NCBI GenBank assembly: GCA_024684085.1
Contig: JAIKXM010000016.1
Span: 1-64,000 of the forward strand
Direction of reading: 5' to 3'
From: Lachnospiraceae bacterium
GTDB taxonomy: Bacteria; Bacillota; Clostridia; Lachnospirales; Lachnospiraceae
Length of the DNA stretch: 64,000 bases
Positions 8,721 to 17,881 of the stretch are shown piece after piece. The stretch's first letter is position 1; every line of letters starts with the position of its first letter. The notes beneath the pieces were generated by a model. It did not search any database. It was not told the origin of the DNA and worked only from the letters and a program-made list of their open reading frames with translations. The translations under genes and the position numbers were made by a program.

Positions 8721-11700
8721 TCATTTGAGCGCATCATCTACAAGATTAACAGATACCAGCGCAGATACTCCTTTTTCCTGCATAGTGATTCCGTAGAGGC
8801 GATCCGCGCTCTCCATGGTACCACGTCTGTGAGTTATAACAATAAACTGAGTATGCTTGGTCAGCTTATGAAGATACTTAGCGAACCTTCCTACATTGCT
8901 CTCGTCAAGAGCCGCTTCGATCTCGTCAAGAAGACAGAAGGGCGAAGGCTTAAGATTCTGTATCGCAAAAAGGAGGGCTATTGCAGTAAGTGCCTTCTCT
9001 CCACCTGACAACTGCATCATATTCTGCAACTTCTTTCCGGGTGGCTGCGCGATGATCTTAATACCTGCCTCAAGGATATCCTGATCTTCCATAAGTTCAA
9101 GAGTACCTGTTCCGCCTCCAAACAGCTCTTTGAATACCTTATCGAACTCTGTCTCGATAGCCTTGAACTTCTCCTTGAACTGCTTACGCATTGCAATATC
9201 AAGCTCGCTTATGATGCCTTCGAGAGTCTTCTTGGCTTCTATAAGATCTTCATGCTGAGTCTTAAGGAAGTTATATCTCTCGGATACTTCCTTATAATCC
9301 TCGATTGCATTGACATTAACGTCGCCGAGCTTCTTGATCTCTTCACGTACGACCTTAACCTGACTTCTCATACTTCCAAGATCGTTCATCTCAGGATTCT
9401 TCATGGTCTCGGCATCAACAAGTGTGATCTCATATTCATTCCACATATAATCGATGCGTCCTTGAAGATTCTCTTCACATTTATCTTTGATGACCTGAAG
9501 TCGGGTAAGTTCTTTATCGATCCTTGACATATGATCGGCGATCTCTTCTCTCAGGTTAAAGAACTGTTTCTGTTTCTCACTGAGAGTCTCTCTGTCCCGG
9601 ATGTCCTGTTTAAGTTTCTTCTCCGTATCTGATTCTGTAGTATAAGAAGTTGCGATAGTCTTGGATATCTCTTCGATATTGGCCTTTTTCTCAACTATCT
9701 GCTGCTCACCGGTCTCAATGAGCTCGATGATCTCCTGAAGTTCATCCTCAATCCTTGTCCTATCGGCAAGAACTCTGTTGAGATTGGTCTGTTCGAAGTC
9801 AGCCTGCTGTTTATACTTCTCAGTGTCGACCTCTTTTGCCTTGAGCATATCAAGAACAAGCGACTCTTCCTTATGATTCTCCTCAAGAGTTACCTGAAGT
9901 TCATTGATTATCTTCTCATTATCCTTCTCAAGATCGAAGGATGCCTTTAATTCATCTTCTATGCGCTGACGTTCTTCGTCATTCTCTTTGATCTTCTTCT
10001 CGATATCACCTGATTCGGCTCTGAGTGAATCAACATCGGCAAGACTCTCTTCCTGACGATTCTTGGCAGCTGTAAGGCTAAGCCTGCATGTATTCTGCGT
10101 AATGAACTTATTCTGCAGATCAAGCTTCTTCTTCTCGATATCCGCTCTGCATTCATTACGTTCATTCTTGATCCTGTCGATAGTGAAATTGATCTCATCT
10201 ATCTCATCTTTTGTAGTGGCGATAAGTTTTTCAAGTTCATCCATCTCACGACGACGTCCGAGAAGATTACTGTTATTCTTAAAAGCACCACCTGATATGG
10301 CACCGCCGGGTACAAGAAGTTCACCTTCTAGAGTGACCATTCGGATGCCGTAGTTGTATTTGCGAGCGATCTTAACAGCATTGTCTACATTGTCCACTAC
10401 AACTATCCTGCCTAACATCGCTTTAGCGACATCGGCATATTCCTTATCAGTCTTAACGAGTTCATCAGCCATTCCGATGACACCCTTCTCGTCAAGTACC
10501 TCTCTGGTCTTAAATTCCTGAGGATTCTTGATACTCGTAAGAGGAAGGAAGGTTGCCCTTCCGGCTTTATTACGCTTAAGCAAAGCGATCATCTTCTTAG
10601 CCGTTTCTTCTTCCTTGGTAACGATATTCTGAATATTACCTCCAAGAGCGGTTTCAATAGCGATCTCGTACTTACGATCAGCCTTGATGATATCGGCAAC
10701 AACACCGACTATTCCAGACTCGTTTGTCTTCTGTTCCATGACAAGCTTAACGGAGTTGCCGTAACCCTCATATCTCTCGGTTATGTTAGAGAGCGATTCA
10801 AGTCTGGCCATATCTCGATGATATTCAAGCTGTTTATCCTTCAGTTTCTCATCAAGAGAAGATAATTCTCCCTTGAAAGCATCGACCTTACCGGTCAATT
10901 CATCGATTTCTTTATTAAGTACCTTGATTTCTTCCGTAATGGAATCAAATTCTTCCTGATACTTCCTGATGATATCCTGCTGTCTTGCTTCGTCAGTACG
11001 CGCACTTACAAGCTTACTGGTAAGCTCAGCCTTCCTGATATCTATCTGTTCCTTAACGGTTGTAAGTCTCTCAAGACGTGACTTGATATTACCTCTCTCA
11101 TTAAGGGCATTGATGATATTATTCTTGGAATCCTCTATTTCCGTATTAAGAGCTTCGATCCTGCTCTGAACCTCATTCAGACGATTCTCTATCTCATTCT
11201 TCTCAGCAAGGGCGTTAGAGAGCATCTCATCTGCGGATTTTTTTGCCTCAAGAGTATTGACCTCTTCCGCCTTCTTTTCATTACACTGAGAAGTAACATT
11301 ATCTCTTCTTACAAAGAGATGTTCATTATTGCCGTTGATCGAATTGATCTGTTCCTTAAGGATATTGATCTGACTCTCAAGACGGCTTCTGATAACGCTT
11401 GTCTCACTTAAGCTCTTACGTTCTTCTTCAATATCTTTCTCTAACTGCTCGAGACGAAGTGCAGTACTCTCATAATCATCCTTAATGGACTTATATTTGG
11501 CATCTGTCTCCTTATACTCCGAATTGGCAGTATCTATCTGATCATTAACGCATTTTAACTGTTCGTTGAGATCATTATTCTCAAGGAGGAACATATTGAC
11601 ATCGAGATTCTTAAGGATCTCTTTCTTCTGAAGGTATACCTTAGCCTTCTCAGCCTGTTTCTCCAAAGGGCCGACCTGACGTTCAAGTTCCTTAAGGATA

Positions 11701-12278
11701 TCGCTTACTCTGACAAGATTGGCCTCTTCGGATTCCAGTTTCTTCTCTGCCGTAAGCTTCCTTCTCTTGAACTTAACGATACCTGCAGCCTCATCAAAGA
11801 GTTCCCTTCTCTCTTCGGGCTTACCCGAAAGAATGGCATCGATCTGACCCTGTCCGATGATAGAATAACCTTCTTTACCGATACCGGTATCATAGAACAT
11901 CTCATTAATGTCCTTAAGTCGGCAGGGTGAACCGTTTATCAGATACTCCGATTCTCCCGAACGGTATAATCTTCTTGCTACAGTTACCTCATCATAGTCA
12001 ATGGCAAGCTGATGATCGGAATTATCAAGAGTAATGGCAACATATGCATAACTTAAGGGCTTTCTTAATTCCGTACCGGAAAAAATAACGTCCTGCATTG
12101 ATGCCCCTCGAAGCTGTTTGATCCTCTGTTCACCGAGCACCCATCTGACAGCATCCGCAACATTACTCTTACCGGAACCGTTAGGTCCTACTATTCCGGT
12201 AATACCATTATGAAATTCAAAATTAATCTTATTGGCAAAGGATTTGAATCCCTGAACCTCAATACTTTTTAAATACAT
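8721..12278 (-). CDS. smc: Chromosome partition protein SMC
   Basis: A full-length bacterial SMC of 1185 residues. Walker A GPNGSGKSN is at 31-39. Long coiled coils flank a hinge at about 500-660, with conserved glycine-rich GGAISGGAF near its end. The signature LSGGEKALTA starts at 1090 and Walker B FCLLDE is at 1114-1119, followed by a D-loop ALDESN. It forms condensin with ScpA and ScpB, encoded here about 40 kb away (51.4-52.8 kb). One base separates it from rnc and three from ftsY. Confidence 0.98.
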   Translation of the reverse strand: MYLKSIEVQGFKSFANKINFEFHNGITGIVGPNGSGKSNVADAVRWVLGEQRIKQLRGASMQDVIFSGTELRKPLSYAYVAITLDNSDHQLAIDYDEVTVARRLYRSGESEYLINGSPCRLKDINEMFYDTGIGKEGYSIIGQGQIDAILSGKPEERRELFDEAAGIVKFKRRKLTAEKKLESEEANLVRVSDILKELERQVGPLEKQAEKAKVYLQKKEILKNLDVNMFLLENNDLNEQLKCVNDQIDTANSEYKETDAKYKSIKDDYESTALRLEQLEKDIEEERKSLSETSVIRSRLESQINILKEQINSINGNNEHLFVRRDNVTSQCNEKKAEEVNTLEAKKSADEMLSNALAEKNEIENRLNEVQSRIEALNTEIEDSKNNIINALNERGNIKSRLERLTTVKEQIDIRKAELTSKLVSARTDEARQQDIIRKYQEEFDSITEEIKVLNKEIDELTGKVDAFKGELSSLDEKLKDKQLEYHRDMARLESLSNITERYEGYGNSVKLVMEQKTNESGIVGVVADIIKADRKYEIAIETALGGNIQNIVTKEEETAKKMIALLKRNKAGRATFLPLTSIKNPQEFKTREVLDEKGVIGMADELVKTDKEYADVAKAMLGRIVVVDNVDNAVKIARKYNYGIRMVTLEGELLVPGGAISGGAFKNNSNLLGRRREMDELEKLIATTKDEIDEINFTIDRIKNERNECRADIEKKKLDLQNKFITQNTCRLSLTAAKNRQEESLADVDSLRAESGDIEKKIKENDEERQRIEDELKASFDLEKDNEKIINELQVTLEENHKEESLVLDMLKAKEVDTEKYKQQADFEQTNLNRVLADRTRIEDELQEIIELIETGEQQIVEKKANIEEISKTIATSYTTESDTEKKLKQDIRDRETLSEKQKQFFNLREEIADHMSRIDKELTRLQVIKDKCEENLQGRIDYMWNEYEITLVDAETMKNPEMNDLGSMRSQVKVVREEIKKLGDVNVNAIEDYKEVSERYNFLKTQHEDLIEAKKTLEGIISELDIAMRKQFKEKFKAIETEFDKVFKELFGGGTGTLELMEDQDILEAGIKIIAQPPGKKLQNMMQLSGGEKALTAIALLFAIQNLKPSPFCLLDEIEAALDESNVGRFAKYLHKLTKHTQFIVITHRRGTMESADRLYGITMQEKGVSALVSVNLVDDALK

Positions 12279-12279
12279 T

Positions 12280-12978
12280 TTATTCCCGCTTTATGTTTAT
12301 TTCCTTGAGAGCCTTATAAGCCGCCATCTGTTCTGCGGCTTTCTTAGTCTTGCCCTCTCCGGTTCCGATAGTCTTCCCGTTAAGCACTGCCTTGACACAG
12401 AATACTTTGTCATGATCAGGCCCTGTTTCACCTATTAGAACATATTCAAACCGATTCTCTGAATTTCTCTGAATATATTCCTGCAATATAGTCTTACTGT
12501 CATAGAAAAGCTGTTTATTATCAAGATCGGACAATATATACTTCAATATATGCTTTTTAGCAGGCTCGATACCGCCGTCAAGATATATCGCACCTATGAT
12601 AGCCTCACATACATCCGATATGATGGAGTCCCTGTTACGGCCTCCTGTAGCCTCTTCTCCCTTGCCAAGCCTTATGAACTCTTCAAGCTTGAATTCCCTT
12701 GAACAGTAAGCAAGAGCAGGTTCACATACAATACTGCTCCTAAGTCTGGTCATCTGACCTTCGGGCATGGAAGGATGCTCATGATAGATATAATCGCTTG
12801 ATACAAGTTCAAGCACAGCATCTCCAAGATATTCCAACCTTTCATAATCGGGAACCTTATTGACTTTCAGCTCATTGGCATATGAACTGTGAGTCAGCGC
12901 CGAATCCAGAAGACTCTTATTATTAAAATGATATCCTATACGTTCTTCGAGTACTGAAGCTTCCAAATGCTTAGCCAT
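12280..12978 (-). CDS. rnc: Ribonuclease III
   Basis: A 232-residue RNase III with the signature YERLEYLGDAVLEL (residues 45-58; catalytic Glu49 and Asp53), a second acidic site in DVCEAIIGAIYLDGG, and a C-terminal double-stranded RNA-binding domain ending GEGKTKKAAEQMAAYKAL. It processes rRNA precursors and structured mRNA. The start ATG at 12978 has GAGGTG seven bases ahead. It lies downstream of the acpP terminator and a dispersed repeat, so it probably starts its own transcript with smc and ftsY, though no clear promoter was found. Confidence 0.97.
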   Translation of the reverse strand: MAKHLEASVLEERIGYHFNNKSLLDSALTHSSYANELKVNKVPDYERLEYLGDAVLELVSSDYIYHEHPSMPEGQMTRLRSSIVCEPALAYCSREFKLEEFIRLGKGEEATGGRNRDSIISDVCEAIIGAIYLDGGIEPAKKHILKYILSDLDNKQLFYDSKTILQEYIQRNSENRFEYVLIGETGPDHDKVFCVKAVLNGKTIGTGEGKTKKAAEQMAAYKALKEINIKRE

Positions 12979-13023
12979 GCCTGATCACACCTCAATCTGT
13001 CTGTAGATTAATCATTTATTAAC

Positions 13024-13092
13024 GTTTCGCGCGAGTGCGCATCCTTAGCGGAGCGTTTTTAGTAAAAGAAGCAATTTACTATTTATTACATA
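13024..13092. repeat. Dispersed terminator-associated repeat, copy B
   Basis: It contains CGCGCGAGTGCGCATCC, then TTAGCGGAGCGTTTTT, then a hairpin TAGTAAA/TTTACTA around AGAAGCAA. The first half is nearly identical to the copy at 37480-37549. The hairpin half has changed on both arms but still pairs. It sits between the acpP terminator and rnc. Confidence 0.75.
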
Positions 13093-13117
13093 AGAAAAAG
13101 CCCTGAAAACAGGGCTA
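13093..13117 (-). terminator. Intrinsic terminator of the acpP transcript
   Basis: On the minus strand AGCCCTG, loop TTTT, CAGGGCT, then TTTTTCTTA. Arms are at 13099-13105 and 13110-13116. It lies 23 bases past acpP and separates the lipid genes from rnc-smc-ftsY. Confidence 0.9.
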
Positions 13118-13139
13118 ATCATCTTTTCTTTTTGTTCAA

Positions 13140-13379
13140 TCAGTCTTCCTGATTACGTGCGGCCCTGATCATCTCAACTGCTTCGCCAACGGTTGTAATA
13201 CCTTCAGCTTTCTCAGCGGGAATCTCAATATCAAATTCCTCTTCGAGACCCATAATAATCTGAAATACATCAAGACTGTCTGCACCAAGATCATCCATAA
13301 ATGTAGTATCCATTGTGATCTCTTCAGGATCGACACTTAACACTTCTGCAATAATTTTCTTAAGCTTTTCTAATTCCAT
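13140..13379 (-). CDS. acpP: Acyl carrier protein
   Basis: I chose ATG 13379 because GAGAGGG lies seven bases upstream; a frame five codons longer begins within that site. The 79-residue acidic protein carries the phosphopantetheine attachment motif DSLD inside [14 protein letters not shown]. It holds growing acyl chains in type II fatty acid synthesis. It follows plsX by 21 bases, the usual Firmicutes pair, and is closed by a strong terminator. Confidence 0.96.
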   Translation of the reverse strand: MELEKLKKIIAEVLSVDPEEITMDTTFMDDLGADSLDVFQIIMGLEEEFDIEIPAEKAEGITTVGEAVEMIRAARNQED

Positions 13380-13400
13380 TTCAAACCCTCTCAAATTGTA

Positions 13401-14417
13401 TTATTCATTATTATTATTAGCAATGACAGCACGTATCTTATCATTGATCTTAGCTTCCTTGAACTCAACACACTGTATCAGAGTATTATAGATCTCCTTG
13501 GCTGTGCTACTTCCGTGAGTCTTAACTACAAGTCCGTTAAGTCCGAGCATAGGAGCTCCGCCATATTCCGATGCGTTGTATCTCTTAAGAGTATCCTTAA
13601 GAGCCGGTTTCACAAGAAATGCCCCTATCTTACTTCTCAGAGTAGACATCATACCTTTCTTAAGTTCAGTAAGGAAGAGGTTGCCGACACCTTCAAACAT
13701 CTTAAGGAGAACATTACCGACGAAAGCTTCACATACGATAACATCGACATCGCCGTTTGGAATATCCCTTGCTTCTATACTACCTATAAAGTTTATATCA
13801 GGACAGGCTTTAAGTAAAGGAAAAGTTTCTTTTACGAGCAAATTACCCTTTTCTTCTTCTGCTCCGATATTAACGATTCCGACCCTGGGATTGTCAACTC
13901 CCATAACGTATTTCATATATATGGAGCCCATCTTAGCGAACTGAACCAGCATCGAAGGCCTTGCATCAACATTGGCTCCGCAATCGATAAGAAGGCTTGC
14001 TCCCTTAGCTGTAGGTATCAACGGAGCAAGAGGTGATCTCTCCACGCCCTTGATCCTGCCTATGATAACCTGACCGCCAACAAGAGTAGCTCCCGTAGAT
14101 CCGGCAGATACATAAGCATCACATTCTCCGTTCTTTACCATATTCATGGCTTTAACTATTGATGAATCCTTCTTACGCCTTATGGCCACAACAGGCGGTT
14201 CGGCATTCTCGATTATCTCCGAAGCATGTTCGACTACAATGCGTGACTTGTCATAAGTATACTTAGAGAGTTCTTCGCTTATCTGTTTCTCATCACCTAC
14301 AAGAACAACCTTAAGATGATCATTGTCATTAACCGCAAGAACAGCGCCTTCAACGTTACAGGCCGGTGCGTTATCACCACCCATAGCATCTAAGGCAACT
14401 TTTGTTAATTCATTCAT
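13401..14417 (-). CDS. plsX: Phosphate acyltransferase PlsX
   Basis: A 338-residue protein of the PlsX family, starting with VALDAMGGDNAP and containing RRKKDSSIVKAMNMVKNGE, SAGSTGAT and GANVDARPSML. It interconverts acyl-ACP and acyl-phosphate, feeding PlsY, and also uses acyl-phosphate made by FakA/FakB. In most relatives plsX directly follows rpmF. Here about 1.8 kb with two membrane-protein genes and two tandem repeats separates them. Confidence 0.96.
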   Translation of the reverse strand: MNELTKVALDAMGGDNAPACNVEGAVLAVNDNDHLKVVLVGDEKQISEELSKYTYDKSRIVVEHASEIIENAEPPVVAIRRKKDSSIVKAMNMVKNGECDAYVSAGSTGATLVGGQVIIGRIKGVERSPLAPLIPTAKGASLLIDCGANVDARPSMLVQFAKMGSIYMKYVMGVDNPRVGIVNIGAEEEKGNLLVKETFPLLKACPDINFIGSIEARDIPNGDVDVIVCEAFVGNVLLKMFEGVGNLFLTELKKGMMSTLRSKIGAFLVKPALKDTLKRYNASEYGGAPMLGLNGLVVKTHGSSTAKEIYNTLIQCVEFKEAKINDKIRAVIANNNNE

Positions 14418-14524
14418 AATAAACCTTTCACTATAATTCTATTAATAAGAGATTTAGACTTATCGACAATCTGTCAGATCCTCTTATGGATCAAATGATA
14501 CCCCATTGATCCGATCGTTTTTTA

Positions 14525-14648
14525 TAATACCGTTGTGATCAGATCGATCATTCCATAATTCAATAGTAATACCGTTGTGATCAGATCGACATTTCAATCA
14601 GTCTATAATAATACCGGTAGATCCAATCGACCATTCTATAATAATACC
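14525..14648. repeat. 42-bp tandem repeat between plsX and a permease gene
   Basis: Units start at 14525, 14567 and 14609 (the last shortened to 33 bp), with a fourth start at 14642 inside the 3' end of the permease gene. Each starts TAATACCG and carries TGATCAGATCGA or a variant. A weaker unit may precede at about 14496. Units are contiguous without spacers, so this is not a CRISPR array. Confidence 0.8.
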
Positions 14649-15493
14649 AGATTTATCAGGATTCCGCTTATCAGACCGGTCACAAAAATGATCGAAGTTA
14701 TTATCAGATTCTCTTTGATATCATCATTAACCTTGAATAATACAAGAAGTCCGACTCCGGCTCCCGTAAGTAATCCACCCATCATCGTACCAACCGGTAT
14801 GACTCCGTCTATGAACAGAGTTGCTATAGCGACCGAGGCACCGCAATTAGGTATCAGACCTACGATACATGCGATCAGTACACCAAGTACCGGCCTTCCT
14901 TCAGCGATCGCCGTAACATTCTCAAGACCTACGAATTCAATAATGATATTCAGTATCGCCGAGATAACGAATATGAATCCGCCGATCCTCAATGTATGCA
15001 TAAGTGCAGGCTTCAATATGTTATGTCCGCACTTGCAATGTTCATGTTCACAGAAATGATGTATATCTGTTGCCTTGATCTTATTACTGAAAAACGAACC
15101 TATCACAAAATCCGTAAGGAAGCCTATCAGTAATCCGATCACAGCCTTCCCAAGAAGGATGAGTATCACTGTCACTGCCGGAATCTCAGCAGACAGGAGC
15201 AAAGGAAGCATCTCATCTGATGTAGAGAGGAATATAGCTACTACCGTTCCCACAGATATCAGATGTCCGGCGTAAAAGTTAGCTCCGAAAGCTGAGAAGC
15301 CACACTGAGGAATGATACCCAGTGCAGAACCCCATAACGGACCGCTCTTACCGGCCTTTCTTAATATATTGCCCACTTTATCCTGAAGATGTCCCTCAAG
15401 ATATTCCATACAAAGATATGTAAAGAATAAAAAGGGTATTAATTTAACCAAATCTATCAATGCATCAAGGATGCAATCCATAATCATATCCAT
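14636..15493 (-). CDS. Putative permease of the ArsP_2/manganese transporter-like family
   Basis: A 285-residue integral membrane protein with about eight to ten hydrophobic segments arranged as two halves. Each half carries an equivalent motif, GIIPQCGFSAFG (about residue 59) and GLIPNCGASVAI (about 213), as in two-repeat permeases of the ArsP/PF11449 type. A cytosolic loop (about 143-160) is rich in His and Cys (HHFCEHEHCKCGH) and looks like a metal-binding site. Members are often annotated putative manganese transporters; the substrate is unproven. It sits between plsX and rpmF where most relatives have no gene. Confidence 0.75.
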   Translation of the reverse strand: MDMIMDCILDALIDLVKLIPFLFFTYLCMEYLEGHLQDKVGNILRKAGKSGPLWGSALGIIPQCGFSAFGANFYAGHLISVGTVVAIFLSTSDEMLPLLLSAEIPAVTVILILLGKAVIGLLIGFLTDFVIGSFFSNKIKATDIHHFCEHEHCKCGHNILKPALMHTLRIGGFIFVISAILNIIIEFVGLENVTAIAEGRPVLGVLIACIVGLIPNCGASVAIATLFIDGVIPVGTMMGGLLTGAGVGLLVLFKVNDDIKENLIITSIIFVTGLISGILINLVLL

Positions 15494-15560
15494 AACAGGT
15501 CTACTATAACATAAAGACTTTTGTTTTGTCGATTATCATTTTTAATAATATGTTTCTCTT

Positions 15561-15959
15561 CTATCCTTCGAAGAACTCAACCTTCACAGGCGTATCACTC
15601 AGTTTAAATCTCTCAGATGATATCATCTCAGTAACAGAATCTCTGTTATCCATGTTATCTTCAAGCAGTCTGTGATGTATCACCAACTTATAATCAAGTG
15701 TCGAAACACCGTCAAACTCCTTGAGAAGAGTTACTGCACAGTTCCTGTAACCCATACTCTGAAGTTCTTCCTTGATATCCGCCACGAATTGTCTCTCGGC
15801 CTTCTTATGATAATCATCATTTATGCTAATATCAGACGCTTCCGATGTGAAGCCGTTAAACATTGTGATCCCCGATACCAATATGATCATTATCATAATG
15901 ATAAAACATACCGCCTTTACAGTCTCTGAATGAAGATAAAGCTTTCTTAAAATACTCAT
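15561..15959 (-). CDS. Small membrane-anchored protein of unknown function
   Basis: A protein of 132 residues with one N-terminal transmembrane segment (about 14-36, rich in Ile/Met) followed by a soluble domain of about 95 residues presumably outside the membrane. I do not recognise the family. A GGGAGAGG site lies a few bases upstream of ATG 15959. It lies 67 bases before the permease start and the two probably form one unit. Confidence 0.7.
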   Translation of the reverse strand: MSILRKLYLHSETVKAVCFIIMIMIILVSGITMFNGFTSEASDISINDDYHKKAERQFVADIKEELQSMGYRNCAVTLLKEFDGVSTLDYKLVIHHRLLEDNMDNRDSVTEMISSERFKLSDTPVKVEFFEG

Positions 15960-16003
15960 ACGAACACCTCTCCCTGTGTATTGTTAACATTGTTTTGTTA
16001 AGA

Positions 16004-16114
16004 TCAAGACACGATCAAATCTCTGTACTCTTTCGTAGCGTGTCGGAAACAGACCTTACAGCCTATCTCTTTCGTAGCGTGCCGGAAACAGACGTTACAG
16101 CCCATTTCTTCCAT
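16004..16114 (-). CDS. Possible 36-residue peptide made of two CxxC repeats
   Basis: A minus-strand frame starts ATG 16114 and encodes two copies of a 13-residue unit, G-C-(N/K)-V-C-F-R-H-A-T-K-E, giving two CxxC pairs, with a short tail. The unit is exactly the 39-bp tandem repeat in this spacer. The three base differences between copies are one silent and two conservative or adjacent changes. No good ribosome binding site or promoter is visible, so this may be an intergenic repeat that happens to stay open. Confidence 0.3.
   Translation of the reverse strand: MEEMGCNVCFRHATKEIGCKVCFRHATKEYRDLIVS
16028..16105. repeat. 39-bp tandem direct repeat, two units
   Basis: Units 16028-16066 and 16067-16105 start CTCTTTCGTAGCGTG and differ at three positions. 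Unit length is a multiple of three. It lies between the rpmF terminator and the 132-residue membrane protein. Confidence 0.9.
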
Positions 16115-16215
16115 GCCTGTCTGATCGCTCTTTCTGATACAAGGATATCCTATTAAATGTCCGTTTTATTGTACTTTACGCTTCCCGAATCGAATTTTTC
16201 TCAATATTTTTCCAT

Positions 16216-16242
16216 AAATAAAGGAGATGATCTCTCATCTCC
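16216..16242 (-). terminator. Terminator of the yceD-rpmF transcript
   Basis: On the minus strand GGAGATGA, loop GAGA, TCATCTCC, then TTTATTTA. Arms lie at 16223-16230 and 16235-16242, about 12 bases past the rpmF stop. Confidence 0.8.
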
Positions 16243-16254
16243 TTGCTTCCGTAA

Positions 16255-16434
16255 TTAATCTACAGATACGATCTCTTTCTTATTGTAAGTACCGCAAGCC
16301 TTACATACTCTGTGAGGCATCATTAATGCGCCGCACTTACTACACTTAACAAGTGTAGGAGCAGTCATCTTCCAATTAGCTCTTCTCTTATCTCTTCTAC
16401 CCTTAGAAGATTTATTCTTTGGACAAATTGACAT
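16255..16434 (-). CDS. rpmF: 50S ribosomal protein bL32
   Basis: A 59-residue bL32 with the conserved start MSICPKNKSSKGRRDKRRAN and a zinc ribbon of two CxxC pairs (Cys31/34 and Cys44/47), so it is the zinc-binding form. It starts four bases after the yceD stop, and its own terminator follows. Confidence 0.97.
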   Translation of the reverse strand: MSICPKNKSSKGRRDKRRANWKMTAPTLVKCSKCGALMMPHRVCKACGTYNKKEIVSVD

Positions 16435-16438
16435 ATCG

Positions 16439-16945
16439 TTACACCTCCTTACCAGTGTTAAAAATCTCGGCTAATCCTGCGAAAGCCGGGTTAGGAACAA
16501 ATCTGTCACAACCGCAATCACCTGAATTCAGGTTGGCTCCACAGATTGAGCATATACCTTTGCAGTCTTCCCTGCAAAGAACTTTTGTCGGCCAATTAAG
16601 AGTTATCTCACTTAATACAAGACCCGTAAGATCAAGCTTGTAATCTTCCAGAAACTCACATCCGAACTCCTCATCCACCGTTGAAATCGTATCCTCATAA
16701 CGAACGGATATCGGAACTGAAACCGGTTCAAGACATCTGTCACATTGCAACATAACTTTACAGTCATATTCACAAACAACATCAACCCTGTCCTGTTGAA
16801 CATATCTTACTGTCAGATGAATGAGTCCGGCATCCTGCATCTCATAGCTGTCTGATGCAACAACCACGTTCTTCTCATCACATTCTACAGTCATATCCAA
16901 CTGCGGAACCTTATCCAAAAATACATCGGAGAGATTAATAAGCAT
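16439..16945 (-). CDS. YceD/DUF177 family protein
   Basis: A 168-residue protein of the YceD family. It has a central CDRCLEPVSVPI pair and a C-terminal cysteine cluster (CREDCKGICSICG, then CGCDRF) near 124-150. The family almost always precedes rpmF and in some organisms is linked to 23S rRNA accumulation. It is the first gene of a two-gene transcript with a consensus promoter. Confidence 0.93.
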   Translation of the reverse strand: MLINLSDVFLDKVPQLDMTVECDEKNVVVASDSYEMQDAGLIHLTVRYVQQDRVDVVCEYDCKVMLQCDRCLEPVSVPISVRYEDTISTVDEEFGCEFLEDYKLDLTGLVLSEITLNWPTKVLCREDCKGICSICGANLNSGDCGCDRFVPNPAFAGLAEIFNTGKEV

Positions 16946-16971
16946 AATTAACTCCTATAACGCACTAAATC

Positions 16972-17000
16972 ATTATATAAACATAACAACCCTTTGTCAA
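16972..17000 (-). promoter_or_regulatory. Consensus sigma-A promoter of yceD-rpmF
   Basis: A perfect minus-strand TTGACA (17000-16995), a 17-base spacer and a perfect TATAAT (16977-16972) lie about 27 bases before the yceD start. It should be a strong constitutive promoter. Confidence 0.92.
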
Positions 17001-17019
17001 CAGTTTTCCTGTCGGATTT

Positions 17020-17853
17020 CTATTTTTCTCTTTTAAAGAGAACTTTTATGACCGGCTGGAAATACTTATTCAGCTTCGCCCCCACAAATAAGATGTAAAA
17101 TGAGGCATATAACCATATAAGCACAAGGATTATAGATGACAGCTTTCCATAGGAGCTTAAGCCGTTAAACCTATCTACATATATTGAAAACAGCCATGAG
17201 AACAGTACCCATGTAATGGCGGCAAATATCGCCCCCGGAATCTCGAATCTCAGTTTCAGCTTTTTGTCAGGAAGCAATGCGAATATAAAGGTGAACGCGA
17301 TCGCAAGCACGACCCAGTTAAACAGATACCTGTATCCTATGATCTTCTTGAAAAAAGGCCCGGCCTTTGGTGCATGAATATATATAACAGACAGGAATCG
17401 TCTACCCATCAACGACATAAGGAATGTGATGAGCATAGTACCCAAAGTGACCAAAGTATACAAACAGGCTCTTAACCTTAGAAGAAGATAATTCTTCTCT
17501 TCTGATACTTTATTAATAACATTTAACCCGGTCTGAAGACCATACACACCCTGTCCCGCAGACCAAAGCGCAAGGATCACTGCCACAGGGAGGATCTCCG
17601 ATGAACTATAATATATATAATCCACAAATGACACTATATCTTCATCTATAGCGGAAGGAAAAATAATCTCAATAAACTGAATGATATTATCCTGAGAGAC
17701 CGGAGTATAAGGAATGATCGAACATATCACGAGCAAAAACGGAACAAATGATAAAAAAAAGAAAAACGCCGCACTCGAAGCATAAGCTCTGATATTTTCC
17801 CTCTTAAGACTCATTCCAAAGTCCTCGAATATCAATAATATTTTCTTTAGCAT
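17020..17853 (-). CDS. YihY/BrkB family membrane protein
   Basis: A 277-residue integral membrane protein with about six hydrophobic helices. Family landmarks include AAFFFFLSFVPFLLVI near the N-terminus, a central LWSAGQGVYGLQTGLN, and FGLIWLYASFYI-like helix residues near the end (here ILVLIWLYASFYILFVGA). It was once thought to be RNase BN; that was withdrawn and the function is unknown. The start is 29 bases past the 6S RNA terminator, so expression may come from read-through. Confidence 0.9.
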   Translation of the reverse strand: MLKKILLIFEDFGMSLKRENIRAYASSAAFFFFLSFVPFLLVICSIIPYTPVSQDNIIQFIEIIFPSAIDEDIVSFVDYIYYSSSEILPVAVILALWSAGQGVYGLQTGLNVINKVSEEKNYLLLRLRACLYTLVTLGTMLITFLMSLMGRRFLSVIYIHAPKAGPFFKKIIGYRYLFNWVVLAIAFTFIFALLPDKKLKLRFEIPGAIFAAITWVLFSWLFSIYVDRFNGLSSYGKLSSIILVLIWLYASFYILFVGAKLNKYFQPVIKVLFKREK

Positions 17854-17881
17854 AAAACCTCATAAATCGTTAAGTGATCAC

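Noticed and set aside
14496-14648. CRISPR-like periodic repeats
   Set aside because: The repeats are contiguous without unique spacers and no cas genes are nearby.
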